Assembly (NCBI GenBank): GCA_004210455.1
Contig: SEFA01000059.1
Location: 1 to 41,039, forward strand
Direction of reading: 5' to 3'
DNA: 41,039 nt
Origin: Rubrivivax sp.
GTDB taxonomy: Bacteria > Pseudomonadota > Gammaproteobacteria > Burkholderiales > Burkholderiaceae_C
Shown: positions 34,376 to 41,039 of the stretch, piece by piece
Layout: each line of letters begins with the position of its first letter
How positions within the stretch are numbered: the first letter of the stretch is position 1
Made by a program: the position numbers and the translations under genes
The notes under the pieces: generated by a model
The model's input: only the letters and a program-made list of their open reading frames with translations
What the model was told of the DNA's origin: nothing
Database searches by the model: none

Positions 34376-35209
34376 ATGGATTGCCTCACCCTGAGCGAAG
34401 AAGCCGGCGTCGGCCACCTGGTGCTGAACCGGCCCGATGCGATGAACACGATGTCGCCGCAGCTGTGGCGCGAGCTGGAGACGGTGCTCGAGCAACTGCA
34501 CCGCAGCCCGACGCTGCGGGCGCTGGTGATCTCGTCGACGGGCAAGCACTTCAGCGCGGGGATGTCGCTGGAGGTGTTCCAGAACGGCGGCATCCAGCTC
34601 GACGACCGCAGCGCCGAAGGCCGTGCGGCCATCGTCGACCTGCTGGCCGACATGCAGCGGGCCTTCAACCAGCTCGACGACCTGCGCGTGCCGACGATCG
34701 CGGCGATCCACGGCGGCTGCATCGGCGGCGCGGTGGACCTGGCGCCGGCCTGCGACATCCGCTATGCGGAAACCGGCGCGTTCTTCTGCATCCAGGAGAT
34801 CAACATCGGCATGGTCGCCGACCTGGGCACGCTGCAGCGGCTGCCGAAGCTGGTGCCGCTGGGCGTGGTCAAGGAACTGGCCTACACCGGCCGTCGCATG
34901 CCGGCGGCGCGGGCGCAGGCGGTCGGCCTGGTGAACGAGGTCTTCGCGACGCAGGCGGCCTGCGTCGAAGCCGCGCTGCAATGCGCGCGCGAGATCGCGC
35001 AGAAGCCGCCGGTGGCGATCTGGGGCAGCAAGCAGGCCCTCCACTACGCGCGCGATCACGGCGTCAAGGACAGCCTCCAGCAGATGGGTTGGCTGCAGGC
35101 GGCGATCTGGCAGAACAAGAACCTGATGGAGGCGTTCGCGGCCGCGCAGGCGAAGCGGCCGACGGCGTTCCCGGACCTGGCGGCGTTGAAGTTCTTCCGC
35201 GAAGCCTGA
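34376..35209 (+). CDS. enoyl-CoA hydratase/isomerase, dienoyl-CoA isomerase type
   Basis: 277 aa crotonase-fold protein starting MDCLTLSEEAGVGHLVLNRP, with GAAGGAG before the ATG. It has HFSAGMSLE as oxyanion-hole segment and IHGGCIGGAVDLAPACDIRY in the middle. Three residues match the catalytic set of delta(3,5)-delta(2,4)-dienoyl-CoA isomerase (mammalian ECH1, from memory): Asp121 (AVDLA), Glu141 (QEIN) and Asp149 (VADLGTLQRLP). That enzyme shifts double bonds in odd-position unsaturated fatty acids during beta-oxidation. No other beta-oxidation gene is nearby. Confidence 0.88.
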   Translation: MDCLTLSEEAGVGHLVLNRPDAMNTMSPQLWRELETVLEQLHRSPTLRALVISSTGKHFSAGMSLEVFQNGGIQLDDRSAEGRAAIVDLLADMQRAFNQLDDLRVPTIAAIHGGCIGGAVDLAPACDIRYAETGAFFCIQEINIGMVADLGTLQRLPKLVPLGVVKELAYTGRRMPAARAQAVGLVNEVFATQAACVEAALQCAREIAQKPPVAIWGSKQALHYARDHGVKDSLQQMGWLQAAIWQNKNLMEAFAAAQAKRPTAFPDLAALKFFREA

Positions 35210-35266
35210 GCCGGCTCGGCCAGGCGTCGCGGCACGCCGCGCGCGCCCGTGCCCCGGCCCGCTTCG

Positions 35267-36151
35267 TCAGAAATTCGTCGCGGCGAACTTGACTTCCAGG
35301 CCGGTCAGCGTGGCCACGGCCTGGGCGCAACACTCCCCGCGATCGGATTCGCGCCGCAGCATCGACTCGAGCTCGGCCGCCGGCACGGCCGGGCTGAACA
35401 GGAAACCTTGCAGCAGGTCGCACCCCAGCGCGCCCAGCGCGCGCTCCTGCGCGTCCGTCTCCACGCCTTCGGCGACTACCTGGAGCCGCAGCTTGCGGGC
35501 CATCTGCACGATGGCCTGGGCGAACGCGCGATCCTCGGCGTAGTCGGCGATGCCGCGCACGAAGCTGCGGTCGATCTTGAGGGCATCGACCGGGAAGCCT
35601 CGCAGCTGAGACACGGACAGGCAGCCCGTGCCGAAGTCGTCCACCGCCAGCCGCACGCCGAGCGCCTTGAGCGCCGTCAGCTTCTCGACCGTGCCCGCGG
35701 TGTCCGGCATCAGAAGGCTTTCGGTGATCTCGAACACCAGCAACTGCGGGTCGACGCCGGTGCGCACCAGCAGAGCCTCGATCTCGAACAGCAGCTCGGG
35801 ATCGCGGAACTGGGCCGGCGACAGGTTGATCGACATGCCGATCTCGGGCAGCCCCGCGCGCCGCCAGCCGAGCAACTGATCGAAGGCCTGGCGCATCACC
35901 CAGCATCCCAACGGCACGATCAGGCCCGTCTCCTCGGCGATCGGGAGGAAGCTCTCGGGCACGATGCTGCCCAGTTGGGGATGCTTCCAGCGCACGAGCG
36001 CCTCGACGCTTTCGATCCGCCCGGTGAGTGCCGAGACCTGGGGCTGGTAATGGTGGGACAGCGCCCCGCTCTCGACGGCCTGACGCAGCGCGGCCTCGAG
36101 GGCCGGTCGTTCCATCTTCGGCGGCAACGGGATCTCGGCGTGATGTGTCAT
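35267..36151 (-). CDS. stand-alone EAL-domain c-di-GMP phosphodiesterase
   Basis: 294 aa, almost only an EAL domain. The signature Glu50-Ala-Leu (VEALVRW) is present, with Asn109 (SINLSP), Glu141 (FEITES), Asp171-Asp172 (VDDFGTG), Lys192 (LKIDRSF), Glu228 (AEGVET) and Gln248 (LQGFLF). All metal and catalytic residues known for active members are there, so it should hydrolyse c-di-GMP to pGpG. There is no GGDEF, sensor or membrane part, so it is cytoplasmic and its input is unknown. A GGAG site precedes the ATG. Confidence 0.92.
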   Translation of the reverse strand: MTHHAEIPLPPKMERPALEAALRQAVESGALSHHYQPQVSALTGRIESVEALVRWKHPQLGSIVPESFLPIAEETGLIVPLGCWVMRQAFDQLLGWRRAGLPEIGMSINLSPAQFRDPELLFEIEALLVRTGVDPQLLVFEITESLLMPDTAGTVEKLTALKALGVRLAVDDFGTGCLSVSQLRGFPVDALKIDRSFVRGIADYAEDRAFAQAIVQMARKLRLQVVAEGVETDAQERALGALGCDLLQGFLFSPAVPAAELESMLRRESDRGECCAQAVATLTGLEVKFAATNF

Positions 36152-36313
36152 GGTGCGGCTCCGCGAACGGGGAGAGCAAGGATCTGGGCTGATTGTTCCG
36201 ACCTGGTCCGCGTCTCACCAGCGGGGGATGGCGTCACCGCCTGTCGGCAAGTTGCTGACAGCCAGCCCCGCGCATGGAGCGCTCCTGCGCCTTGTCACGC
36301 CCTCGTCGTTGGA

Positions 36314-36505
36314 CTCGATGATGACCTTGGCCTCGCGGCGCGAACGGAACCACTCGACGGACAGGCACTCGTCGCGGAACTTGCCGTTGAAGCTCTCGTC
36401 GGCGCCGTTCTGCCAGGGCTTGCCCGGGTCGTTGAGCACGGTCGAGATGCCCGCGCCCGCGATCCATTCCAGAATCGCCAGGCTGACGAACTCCGGCCCG
36501 CTGTA
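36314..36505 (-). pseudogene. IS3-family transposase fragment
   Basis: About 64 codons reading YSGPEFVSLAILEWIAGAG, then LNDPGKPWQNGADESFNGKF and RDECLSVEWFRSRREAKVIIE. This is the end of the integrase core of an IS3-family OrfB, including the final DDE glutamate (ADESF). A stop precedes it and unrelated sequence follows VIIE, so both ends are lost. Apart from this scrap and a GTGCCATGGCAC palindrome at 36528-36539, I see nothing in 36152-36663. Confidence 0.8.
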
Positions 36506-36663
36506 CTTGCTTCAGTTTGCGGCGGCGGTGCCATGGCACGCGAGGGGGTGCCACGCCTTACGCCCCGGTAGAAAATTCCCTCGCCCGGCCCCGGAGTGCG
36601 CATAAGCTGCCAGGAACGGCAGACGGCACCGCTCCGTCCTGACGTGCGTGACCAGGGACCGCT

Positions 36664-37209
36664 ATGAAGTTTTGCATAGCCTGCCTTCTTTGCCTGTGGC
36701 TCGCGCCCGCTTGGGCGCTGGACCTTCGGGACGGCGACGTGCTGCTTTACCGCCATGCGCTGGCGCCAGGGGGCGGCGATCCGCAGGGCTTCAAGCTCGG
36801 CGACTGCGCCACGCAACGCAATCTCAGCGACGCAGGACGCGATCAAGCGCGGCGTCTGGGTAAGGCGCTGCGTCAGAACCTTGGCGAGTTGCGTGTCTCC
36901 GCCGTTTGGGCATCGCCCTGGTGCCGAACGTTGGAAACAGCCCGGTTAGCCTTTCCAGGTTTGCCGGTGCTCGAACAGCCGGCCTTGGGCTCGTTCTTTC
37001 GCCAGCCCGAACGCGAGGCGGACCAGTTGCGCGAAGCCACCGCGCTGCTGGCGGCGTGGCGCGGGCCCGGCGTACTTGTGGTCGTCACACACCAAGTAAC
37101 AATCACCGCGCTCAGCGGCGTGCACCCCGAATCCGGCGAAGGTGTCGCCCTACGTTGGACGGACGGCCGCGCCGGGTTGCTAGGCCGCTTGCCTGCGCCG
37201 CCGCACTGA
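36664..37209 (+). CDS. exported histidine phosphatase family protein
   Basis: 181 aa. MKFCIACLLCLWLAPAWA is a signal peptide, so the enzyme should act in the periplasm. YRHALAPG gives the catalytic Arg30-His31 of the phosphoglycerate mutase-like fold, LGDCATQRNLSDAGRDQAR fits the following helix, and SPWCRTLETA with His143 (VTHQVT) completes the pocket. These are the usual residues of the branch-1 phosphatases. The gene sits between two IS3-family scraps, and its stop is 20 bases from the second, so it may have been brought or stranded there by transposition. Substrate unknown. Confidence 0.85.
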   Translation: MKFCIACLLCLWLAPAWALDLRDGDVLLYRHALAPGGGDPQGFKLGDCATQRNLSDAGRDQARRLGKALRQNLGELRVSAVWASPWCRTLETARLAFPGLPVLEQPALGSFFRQPEREADQLREATALLAAWRGPGVLVVVTHQVTITALSGVHPESGEGVALRWTDGRAGLLGRLPAPPH

Positions 37210-37229
37210 GCCGGCTCCCAAACTGTCGG

Positions 37230-37280
37230 CTTGAGCAATTGGAAGAAACTCTCTGCCACGGCGTTGTCGTGGCAGTTGCT
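37230..37280 (-). pseudogene. second IS3-family transposase scrap
   Basis: Seventeen codons reading SNCHDNAVAESFFQLLK, the conserved stretch with the last DDE glutamate in IS3/IS150-type transposases. It differs from the fragment at 36314-36505, which covers the same part of the protein, so two different elements were present. The DNA from here to about 37452 shows no gene. Confidence 0.65.
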
Positions 37281-37452
37281 TATGACCCTATGTCACTACG
37301 GGGCGTTCAGAGACGACAAGTCCTCGCTTTCCCTTGCCTTGTCCATCGCAGGGATGCAGACGTACGGGTGGAATCGCAGACCTCTTGGGCAGAAAGGGCA
37401 ACACCTGCCCCCACGCCGGGAGTTCCCGTATCCGCGCCGCCCACAAACGACA

Positions 37453-37483
37453 ACGCCCGCCCTGCTGTTGCAGGAGCGGGCGT
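37453..37483 (-). terminator. hairpin terminator of the HU gene
   Basis: On the minus strand ACGCCCGC-t-CCTGC and GCAGG-GCGGGCGT pair around a 4-base loop with a single bulge, followed by TGTCGTTTG. It lies 26 bases beyond the HU stop. Confidence 0.65.
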
Positions 37484-37508
37484 CGCCCAGTGAAAGAAGC
37501 CGGGAGGC

Positions 37509-37784
37509 TTACTTGTTCACCGCATCCTTCAGCGCCTTGCCGGCGGTGAACTTCGCGACCTTGGAGGCCGGGATGTCCAGCGCTTCGCCGGTGGCGGGGT
37601 TCTTGCCGGTGCGGGCGGCGCGGTCGCTCACCTTGAAGGTGCCGAAGCCGACCAGGGCGATCTGGTCGCCGGAGGCCAGCGCTTCGGTGATGGTTTCCAG
37701 GGTCGCGTCCAGGGCGGTCGCGGCCACGGCACGGGTCACGCCAGCCTTGGTGGCGATGCCTTCGATCAGTTCACTCTTGTTCAT
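37509..37784 (-). CDS. hup: HU-family DNA-binding protein
   Basis: 91 aa starting [16 protein letters not shown]. The HU/IHF core is evident: [19 protein letters not shown], the DNA-wrapping arm with the conserved RTGKNPATG, and [17 protein letters not shown] at the end. It is the homodimeric HU type (hupB-like) rather than IHF. It packs and bends DNA in the nucleoid. The start is the ATG at 37784 with GGAAG upstream; a TTG one codon earlier is possible. A terminator follows. Confidence 0.95.
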   Translation of the reverse strand: MNKSELIEGIATKAGVTRAVAATALDATLETITEALASGDQIALVGFGTFKVSDRAARTGKNPATGEALDIPASKVAKFTAGKALKDAVNK

Positions 37785-38002
37785 CAATGCTTCCAGTAAA
37801 AAACCAGGTTCCGGCTAGCCGGGGCCGGCGATTATCAGCCAGTCCTGACCACCCGCCTGTTTGAAGACGCAACCAGTCGCCCTCTTCACCCCCTCGAACG
37901 TCCGCATGGCGGATTTCATCGCCCTTTTGAGCGACATGGCCCGGTCATGACACCGACATGCGAGCGGGATCCGGACGGCGTCCGGTTGCCGCGTGCAAGA
38001 AA
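37785..38002. promoter_or_regulatory. HU promoter region and otherwise empty gap
   Basis: On the minus strand GATAAT (37831-37836) is a likely -10 box for the HU gene; a convincing -35 is not seen. CCGGCTAGCCGG (37811-37822) is a perfect palindrome in the presumed leader and could form a hairpin. From 37837 to 38002 I see nothing else. Confidence 0.35.
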
Positions 38003-38030
38003 AAAGCCTGGCGCTTTCGCACCAGGCTTT
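38003..38030 (-). terminator. rho-independent terminator of the surface-protein operon
   Basis: AAAGCCTGG (38003-38011) and CCAGGCTTT (38022-38030) pair perfectly; on the minus strand the stem runs into TTTTTTC. It lies about 100 bases after the metalloprotease stop. Confidence 0.85.
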
Positions 38031-38126
38031 CGGGGACCATCCTACCCGACCCCCGCAGACCCCATTTCCGGGGGCCGCGAGGGTGGGCCGACCGGGCCTC
38101 CCGGCCCGATCAGGAGGTCGCGGGGA

Positions 38127-39626
38127 TTACCAGCCCAGGTCCTTCAGCAGCGGCTTGGTCAGGTCCTTCGGCGGCACCAGGACCAGACCCAGGTCGGGGC
38201 TGATGTTCGGTTCCATCAGCAGGTTCGGCGAGGCCGACACGTCCCAGTGCGACACGGACGAGCCCGAGGCGATCGGGTTCGGCGTGTACAGCAGCGGACG
38301 GCCCAGCACGTCGGCACCGGCGCGACGGCTCGGGTCCGCGCCCAGCGAGGCGTTGGCCAGGCCCGGCTTGGTCCGCGTGCCGTAAGGCAGCGCCGCGGTG
38401 ATCGCGGTGCGCAGCTTGACGCCGTCGGCCTGCGAGACGCTGACCGTCGGGATCACGACGGTCGGATCCGCACCGCCCAGGCCGGGGGCGGCGCCCGCGG
38501 CGTTGTTGGCGATGATCACGCCGATCGCGCCTGCGTTCTGGGCGTTCTTGGCCTTGACCGCGAAGCCGCAGACGCCGCGATCGATGATCGCCACCTTGCC
38601 GGTCACCGCCGCCGTGACGGCCGGGGTGAAGGGCAGGCAGCCGGCGCCGTTCGAGGCATCGGCCGGCACGGTCGCCAGCGCGCCCAGGTTCAGACCGCTG
38701 CTCACAGCCGGACCGAAGGACGCCGTGCCGTACGGATACTGACCCGAAGCGCCCGGCGCGGAGGCCGAGATCTTCAGCACCGGCGTCGCCGCCAGCATGT
38801 CGGCGCCGGCCAGCACGTTGGGGCCGATCCAGGCCAGACCCAGCGGGTTGACCGCCGAGGCGCCGCGCTCGGCGCTGGTCATCGTGAGCCAGGTCTTGCC
38901 TGCCGTGTTGTCATACATGAACTGTTCCCAGACGCTGGGCAGTCCACCGCTGGCGACGTAGGCCGTGCCGTCCGCGTTGAGGCGGTAGCCGACGGCGGGA
39001 GTCACCGAACCGGTGTAGACCGTCAGCACCGAGAAGCCCAGGCCGTGGCCCAGTTCATGCAGCAGCGTCTCGACGAAGTTCACGCCGGTGCCGAAGTTGC
39101 CGTCGATGCCCAGGTAGAACGGCGAGCCGGCCAGGCAGTCGCTCTTGCCGAGGTTGATGTTGAACTGCGTCTTGATGTCGACGTTGTCGTAGCCGGAGGG
39201 GCCGGGGGGCTGGTCCGCGCTCAGGTTCTCGCCGGCCAGCTTGTTGGCCAGGGCCTGCGGGTACCAGGTCCCGGGCGTGCCGCCGGGGAAATCGTGCCAG
39301 ATGTTCCAGGCGCCGGCGCTGCCGAGCACCGCCTGCGACGAGGTGCAGGTCAGCGCTTCCCAGCCCGCGTTCACGGTGATCGTGACGTTGCTGTCGAGCG
39401 CCTTCTCCCACACGTCCGCCACGTAGCGGTAAACGAACATGCGCTGCTCGCCCAGCGTGGTGCCCGGGTTGCCGCCGACCGGCGCCACCGGCGTCGTGTC
39501 GTTGAAGCCGACGCCTGCGGGATCGCGGCTCTGGATGACGATGGTCGCCGCCTGCGCGACGCCCGCGCCGCACAGCGCGGCCAGCAGGGCCGAGCGGAGA
39601 ACGGTCTTCTTGAACGATGTCTGCAT
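38127..39626 (-). CDS. secreted PA-domain zinc metalloprotease
   Basis: 499 aa. Signal peptide 1-26 ends VAQA-AT. HELGHGLGF (190-198) is an extended zinc motif HExxHxxGF, so His190, His194 and a downstream ligand should bind zinc. A protease-associated domain lies at about 300-410 (GKVAIIDRGVCGFAVKAKNA, then GAIGVIIANN). The C-terminus ends DLTKPLLKDLGW, common in this protease group. It begins 3 bases after the stop of the small exported protein and is the last gene before a strong terminator. It may process surface or matrix proteins, an inference from context. Confidence 0.87.
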   Translation of the reverse strand: MQTSFKKTVLRSALLAALCGAGVAQAATIVIQSRDPAGVGFNDTTPVAPVGGNPGTTLGEQRMFVYRYVADVWEKALDSNVTITVNAGWEALTCTSSQAVLGSAGAWNIWHDFPGGTPGTWYPQALANKLAGENLSADQPPGPSGYDNVDIKTQFNINLGKSDCLAGSPFYLGIDGNFGTGVNFVETLLHELGHGLGFSVLTVYTGSVTPAVGYRLNADGTAYVASGGLPSVWEQFMYDNTAGKTWLTMTSAERGASAVNPLGLAWIGPNVLAGADMLAATPVLKISASAPGASGQYPYGTASFGPAVSSGLNLGALATVPADASNGAGCLPFTPAVTAAVTGKVAIIDRGVCGFAVKAKNAQNAGAIGVIIANNAAGAAPGLGGADPTVVIPTVSVSQADGVKLRTAITAALPYGTRTKPGLANASLGADPSRRAGADVLGRPLLYTPNPIASGSSVSHWDVSASPNLLMEPNISPDLGLVLVPPKDLTKPLLKDLGW

Positions 39627-39629
39627 GGC

Positions 39630-40085
39630 TTACTCCGTGGGCAGGGCCGACTTGGCGACGGCGCCGCCGTTCTTCATGAAGGCTTCCGCCTCTTCCTTGC
39701 TGGCGAAGCAGGCTTCGATGAGCTTGCCGTCGGCGCCGCGCACCATGACGGACTGGCTCACCATGTCGTCGGTCAGGCGGACGCCGACCGCGCCGCTGCG
39801 ATGCTGCTTGAGCAGCGGCGTCAGCGCCGCGGCGCGCGAGGCGACGCGGGCGCGGGCGTTGACATTGGCGGGCAGCGCCTTGAGGGCGTTGTGCTCCTCG
39901 GGCGTCGCGGGGCGCAGGTGGCCCGTCTCGGCATCGCGCACGATGATGATCTGGTTGGTGTCGGCGGCCGCGACAGCGGCGGCGTCGGCCACGGGCAGCG
40001 AAGCCGGAGCGGCGGCTTCGTGAGCCTGTGCCGCCAGCGGCAGGGCCGCGGCGATCGCCAGACCCAGGGAAATGCGGGTGATCAT
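39630..40085 (-). CDS. small exported protein between PEP-CTERM and protease genes
   Basis: 151 aa from the ATG at 40085 (AAGGA upstream). Signal peptide MITRISLGLAIAAALPLAAQA, then an Ala-rich segment and IIIVRDAETGHLRPATPEEH, a pattern I associate with the post-PEP-CTERM-1 domain of proteins encoded beside PEP-CTERM genes; this naming is from memory. The tail (VMVRGADGKLIEACFASKEEAEAF) has one Cys. It may be a periplasmic partner of one of its neighbours. Confidence 0.75.
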   Translation of the reverse strand: MITRISLGLAIAAALPLAAQAHEAAAPASLPVADAAAVAAADTNQIIIVRDAETGHLRPATPEEHNALKALPANVNARARVASRAAALTPLLKQHRSGAVGVRLTDDMVSQSVMVRGADGKLIEACFASKEEAEAFMKNGGAVAKSALPTE

Positions 40086-40138
40086 GGTCGTTGTCCTTGC
40101 GGAGATGACTCGGAAGTTCCGATGACTCGGCACGCGGC

Positions 40139-40819
40139 TCAGGCCTGCGTGCGACGACGGCGGGCGGCCATCAGGCCCAGCAGGCTCACGCCGGCCAGCG
40201 CCCAGGTCGACGGCTCGGGCACGTTGATGGCGACGTCGTCCACGGCGGCCAGATTTGCGCTGTTAGCGTCGCCGAAGTACTGGATCGCGAAGCGCGCGCT
40301 GGAGCCGAGGCCCTGGCCCGCCAGCTGGAAGCTGTAGAGCGTCCATTCGCCAGCGACGGTGATGGTCGCTTGCGGCACAAAGCTGGCGAAGGTGCCGGCG
40401 GCGTCGACGAGGCCGTAGGCCAACTGGTCGATGTAGCCTTGCACGCCTTCACCGCGCGCCCAGAACGACACTTCGAGGTTCTCGGCGGTCGAGAACTCGG
40501 GGCTGATCAGCCAGCTCGACAGCGTGCCGTCGGCGCCGACTGCGCCCCACTGGGACGCGATGTAGGACGTCGGCGCGCCGCTGTGCGCGTCGAACGCACC
40601 GACGTTGCCCTGGTACCAGGCGGGAAAGCCGGGGGTGATCGGCGTGCCGAGGTTCTCGATCTTCCAGCCTCTGTCGACCAGCCCCAGGATGGCGGGGGTG
40701 GTAGGCGTGGCGGGGACGCCCTCGACGGTGTCGAAACCTTCGTTGAGGAGTGACGGCCCCGCGTGGGCCGCGGCCGCGGCGCCGACGAGCGCCAGGGCCA
40801 GACAGGTCTTCTTGAACAT
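40139..40819 (-). CDS. PEP-CTERM sorted surface protein
   Basis: 226 aa. Sec signal MFKKTCLALALVGAAAAAHA, then a beta-rich domain of the choice-of-anchor J kind (FPAWYQGN, SSWLISPEFS, LEVSFWARG). The end has the PEP-CTERM sorting signal: VPEPSTWALAGVSLLG from residue 200, a hydrophobic helix and the basic cluster ARRRR. An exosortase would cut and transfer the protein to the cell surface or matrix; no exosortase gene is in the window. It opens a three-gene unit on the minus strand. The ATG at 40819 has AAGGA upstream; the longer frame is leader sequence. Confidence 0.92.
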   Translation of the reverse strand: MFKKTCLALALVGAAAAAHAGPSLLNEGFDTVEGVPATPTTPAILGLVDRGWKIENLGTPITPGFPAWYQGNVGAFDAHSGAPTSYIASQWGAVGADGTLSSWLISPEFSTAENLEVSFWARGEGVQGYIDQLAYGLVDAAGTFASFVPQATITVAGEWTLYSFQLAGQGLGSSARFAIQYFGDANSANLAAVDDVAINVPEPSTWALAGVSLLGLMAARRRRTQA

Positions 40820-41039
40820 TGCTGCGTCCTTTTCAGGATGAAGGTGGGATGTCCACCTGGACTTGGGCGACGGCGCACCGTGATGCGGAGCGCCGTCTTG
40901 AGGGCTGACGGCCGGCGGGAGGACGACCTTCGGGCGTGTCGATTCTGTGACTCTTGTCACGGAGAGCACGAGGGGGTCGGGCCGCGTTTCCCCCTTGGTG
41001 CGGGGGTGGTTCTTTCCCTAAGAGGGGACTCTTTCGGGT
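40820..41039. promoter_or_regulatory. leader of the PEP-CTERM operon with repeated motif
   Basis: The region holds GTGAC-TCTT-GTCAC (40948-40961), a perfect 5-bp inverted repeat, and CCCCTTGGTGCGGGGG (40991-41006), which matches 7934-7949 in 15 of 16 bases. I found no good sigma-54 or sigma-70 promoter. The window ends before any next gene. Confidence 0.4.

Noticed and set aside
40820-41039. sigma-54 promoter before the PEP-CTERM gene
   Set aside because: No GG-N10-GC pair with TGGCAC-like context was found on the minus strand.

Overview
The window is very GC-rich coding DNA, tightly packed on both strands, with strong G/C bias at third codon positions. The mix of genes suggests a beta-proteobacterium of the order Burkholderiales, perhaps near Roseateles/Mitsuaria. 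Relevant genes are a PEP-CTERM surface protein, a NorR/flavohaemoglobin pair, an HU protein, sigma-54 activators and a KaiC-like ATPase coupled to a hybrid kinase. The taxon is an inference from gene content, not from a marker gene. I see no rRNA, tRNA, CRISPR array, prophage or intact insertion sequence.

Layout. 1-3.2 kb: KaiC-like double ATPase overlapping a hybrid histidine kinase. 3.2-7.9 kb: YCII protein divergent from an AraC regulator around a 20-bp palindrome, a secreted HExxH protein, a small membrane protein running into a decayed gene end, an APC permease and a 52-residue membrane protein with its own terminator. 8.0-15.6 kb: OsmC protein, a large exported protein of unknown role, a HipA-family kinase (YjjJ type) overlapping a RIO1-type kinase, YihY/BrkB and DUF2878 membrane proteins, a gene-poor stretch and an epoxide-hydrolase-like enzyme. 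15.6-21.3 kb: small lipoprotein, exported MetX-like hydrolase behind uridine kinase, LysR divergent from a short-chain dehydrogenase, and TetR divergent from a glutathione S-transferase with two palindromic operators around a promoter.

21.3-31.2 kb: a membrane histidine kinase overlapping a sigma-54-type response regulator; a DUF4166 protein followed by a membrane/SDR fusion; a Ser/Pro-rich 595-residue protein that looks like a type III secretion effector and has a PIP/hrpII-box-like sequence upstream; and a large di-haem lipoprotein. 31.2-36.2 kb: norR divergent from hmp with three iterated NorR-like sites, an IHF consensus site and a sigma-54-like promoter between them; a dienoyl-CoA isomerase-like crotonase; a stand-alone EAL phosphodiesterase. 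36.3-37.3 kb: a histidine phosphatase gene between scraps of two IS3-family transposases. 37.5-41.0 kb: HU, then a three-gene minus-strand unit reading PEP-CTERM protein, small exported protein, PA-domain metalloprotease, closed by a hairpin terminator.

How the genes work together. The clearest circuit is nitric oxide sensing (NorR) controlling nitric oxide removal (Hmp). Two more local circuits are a TetR repressor with the glutathione transferase and a LysR regulator with the dehydrogenase. Much of the rest is signalling or cell-envelope genes: two histidine kinases, an EAL protein, two atypical kinases, exported hydrolases and the surface-protein operon. Functional names rest on motifs read by eye; no database search was possible.
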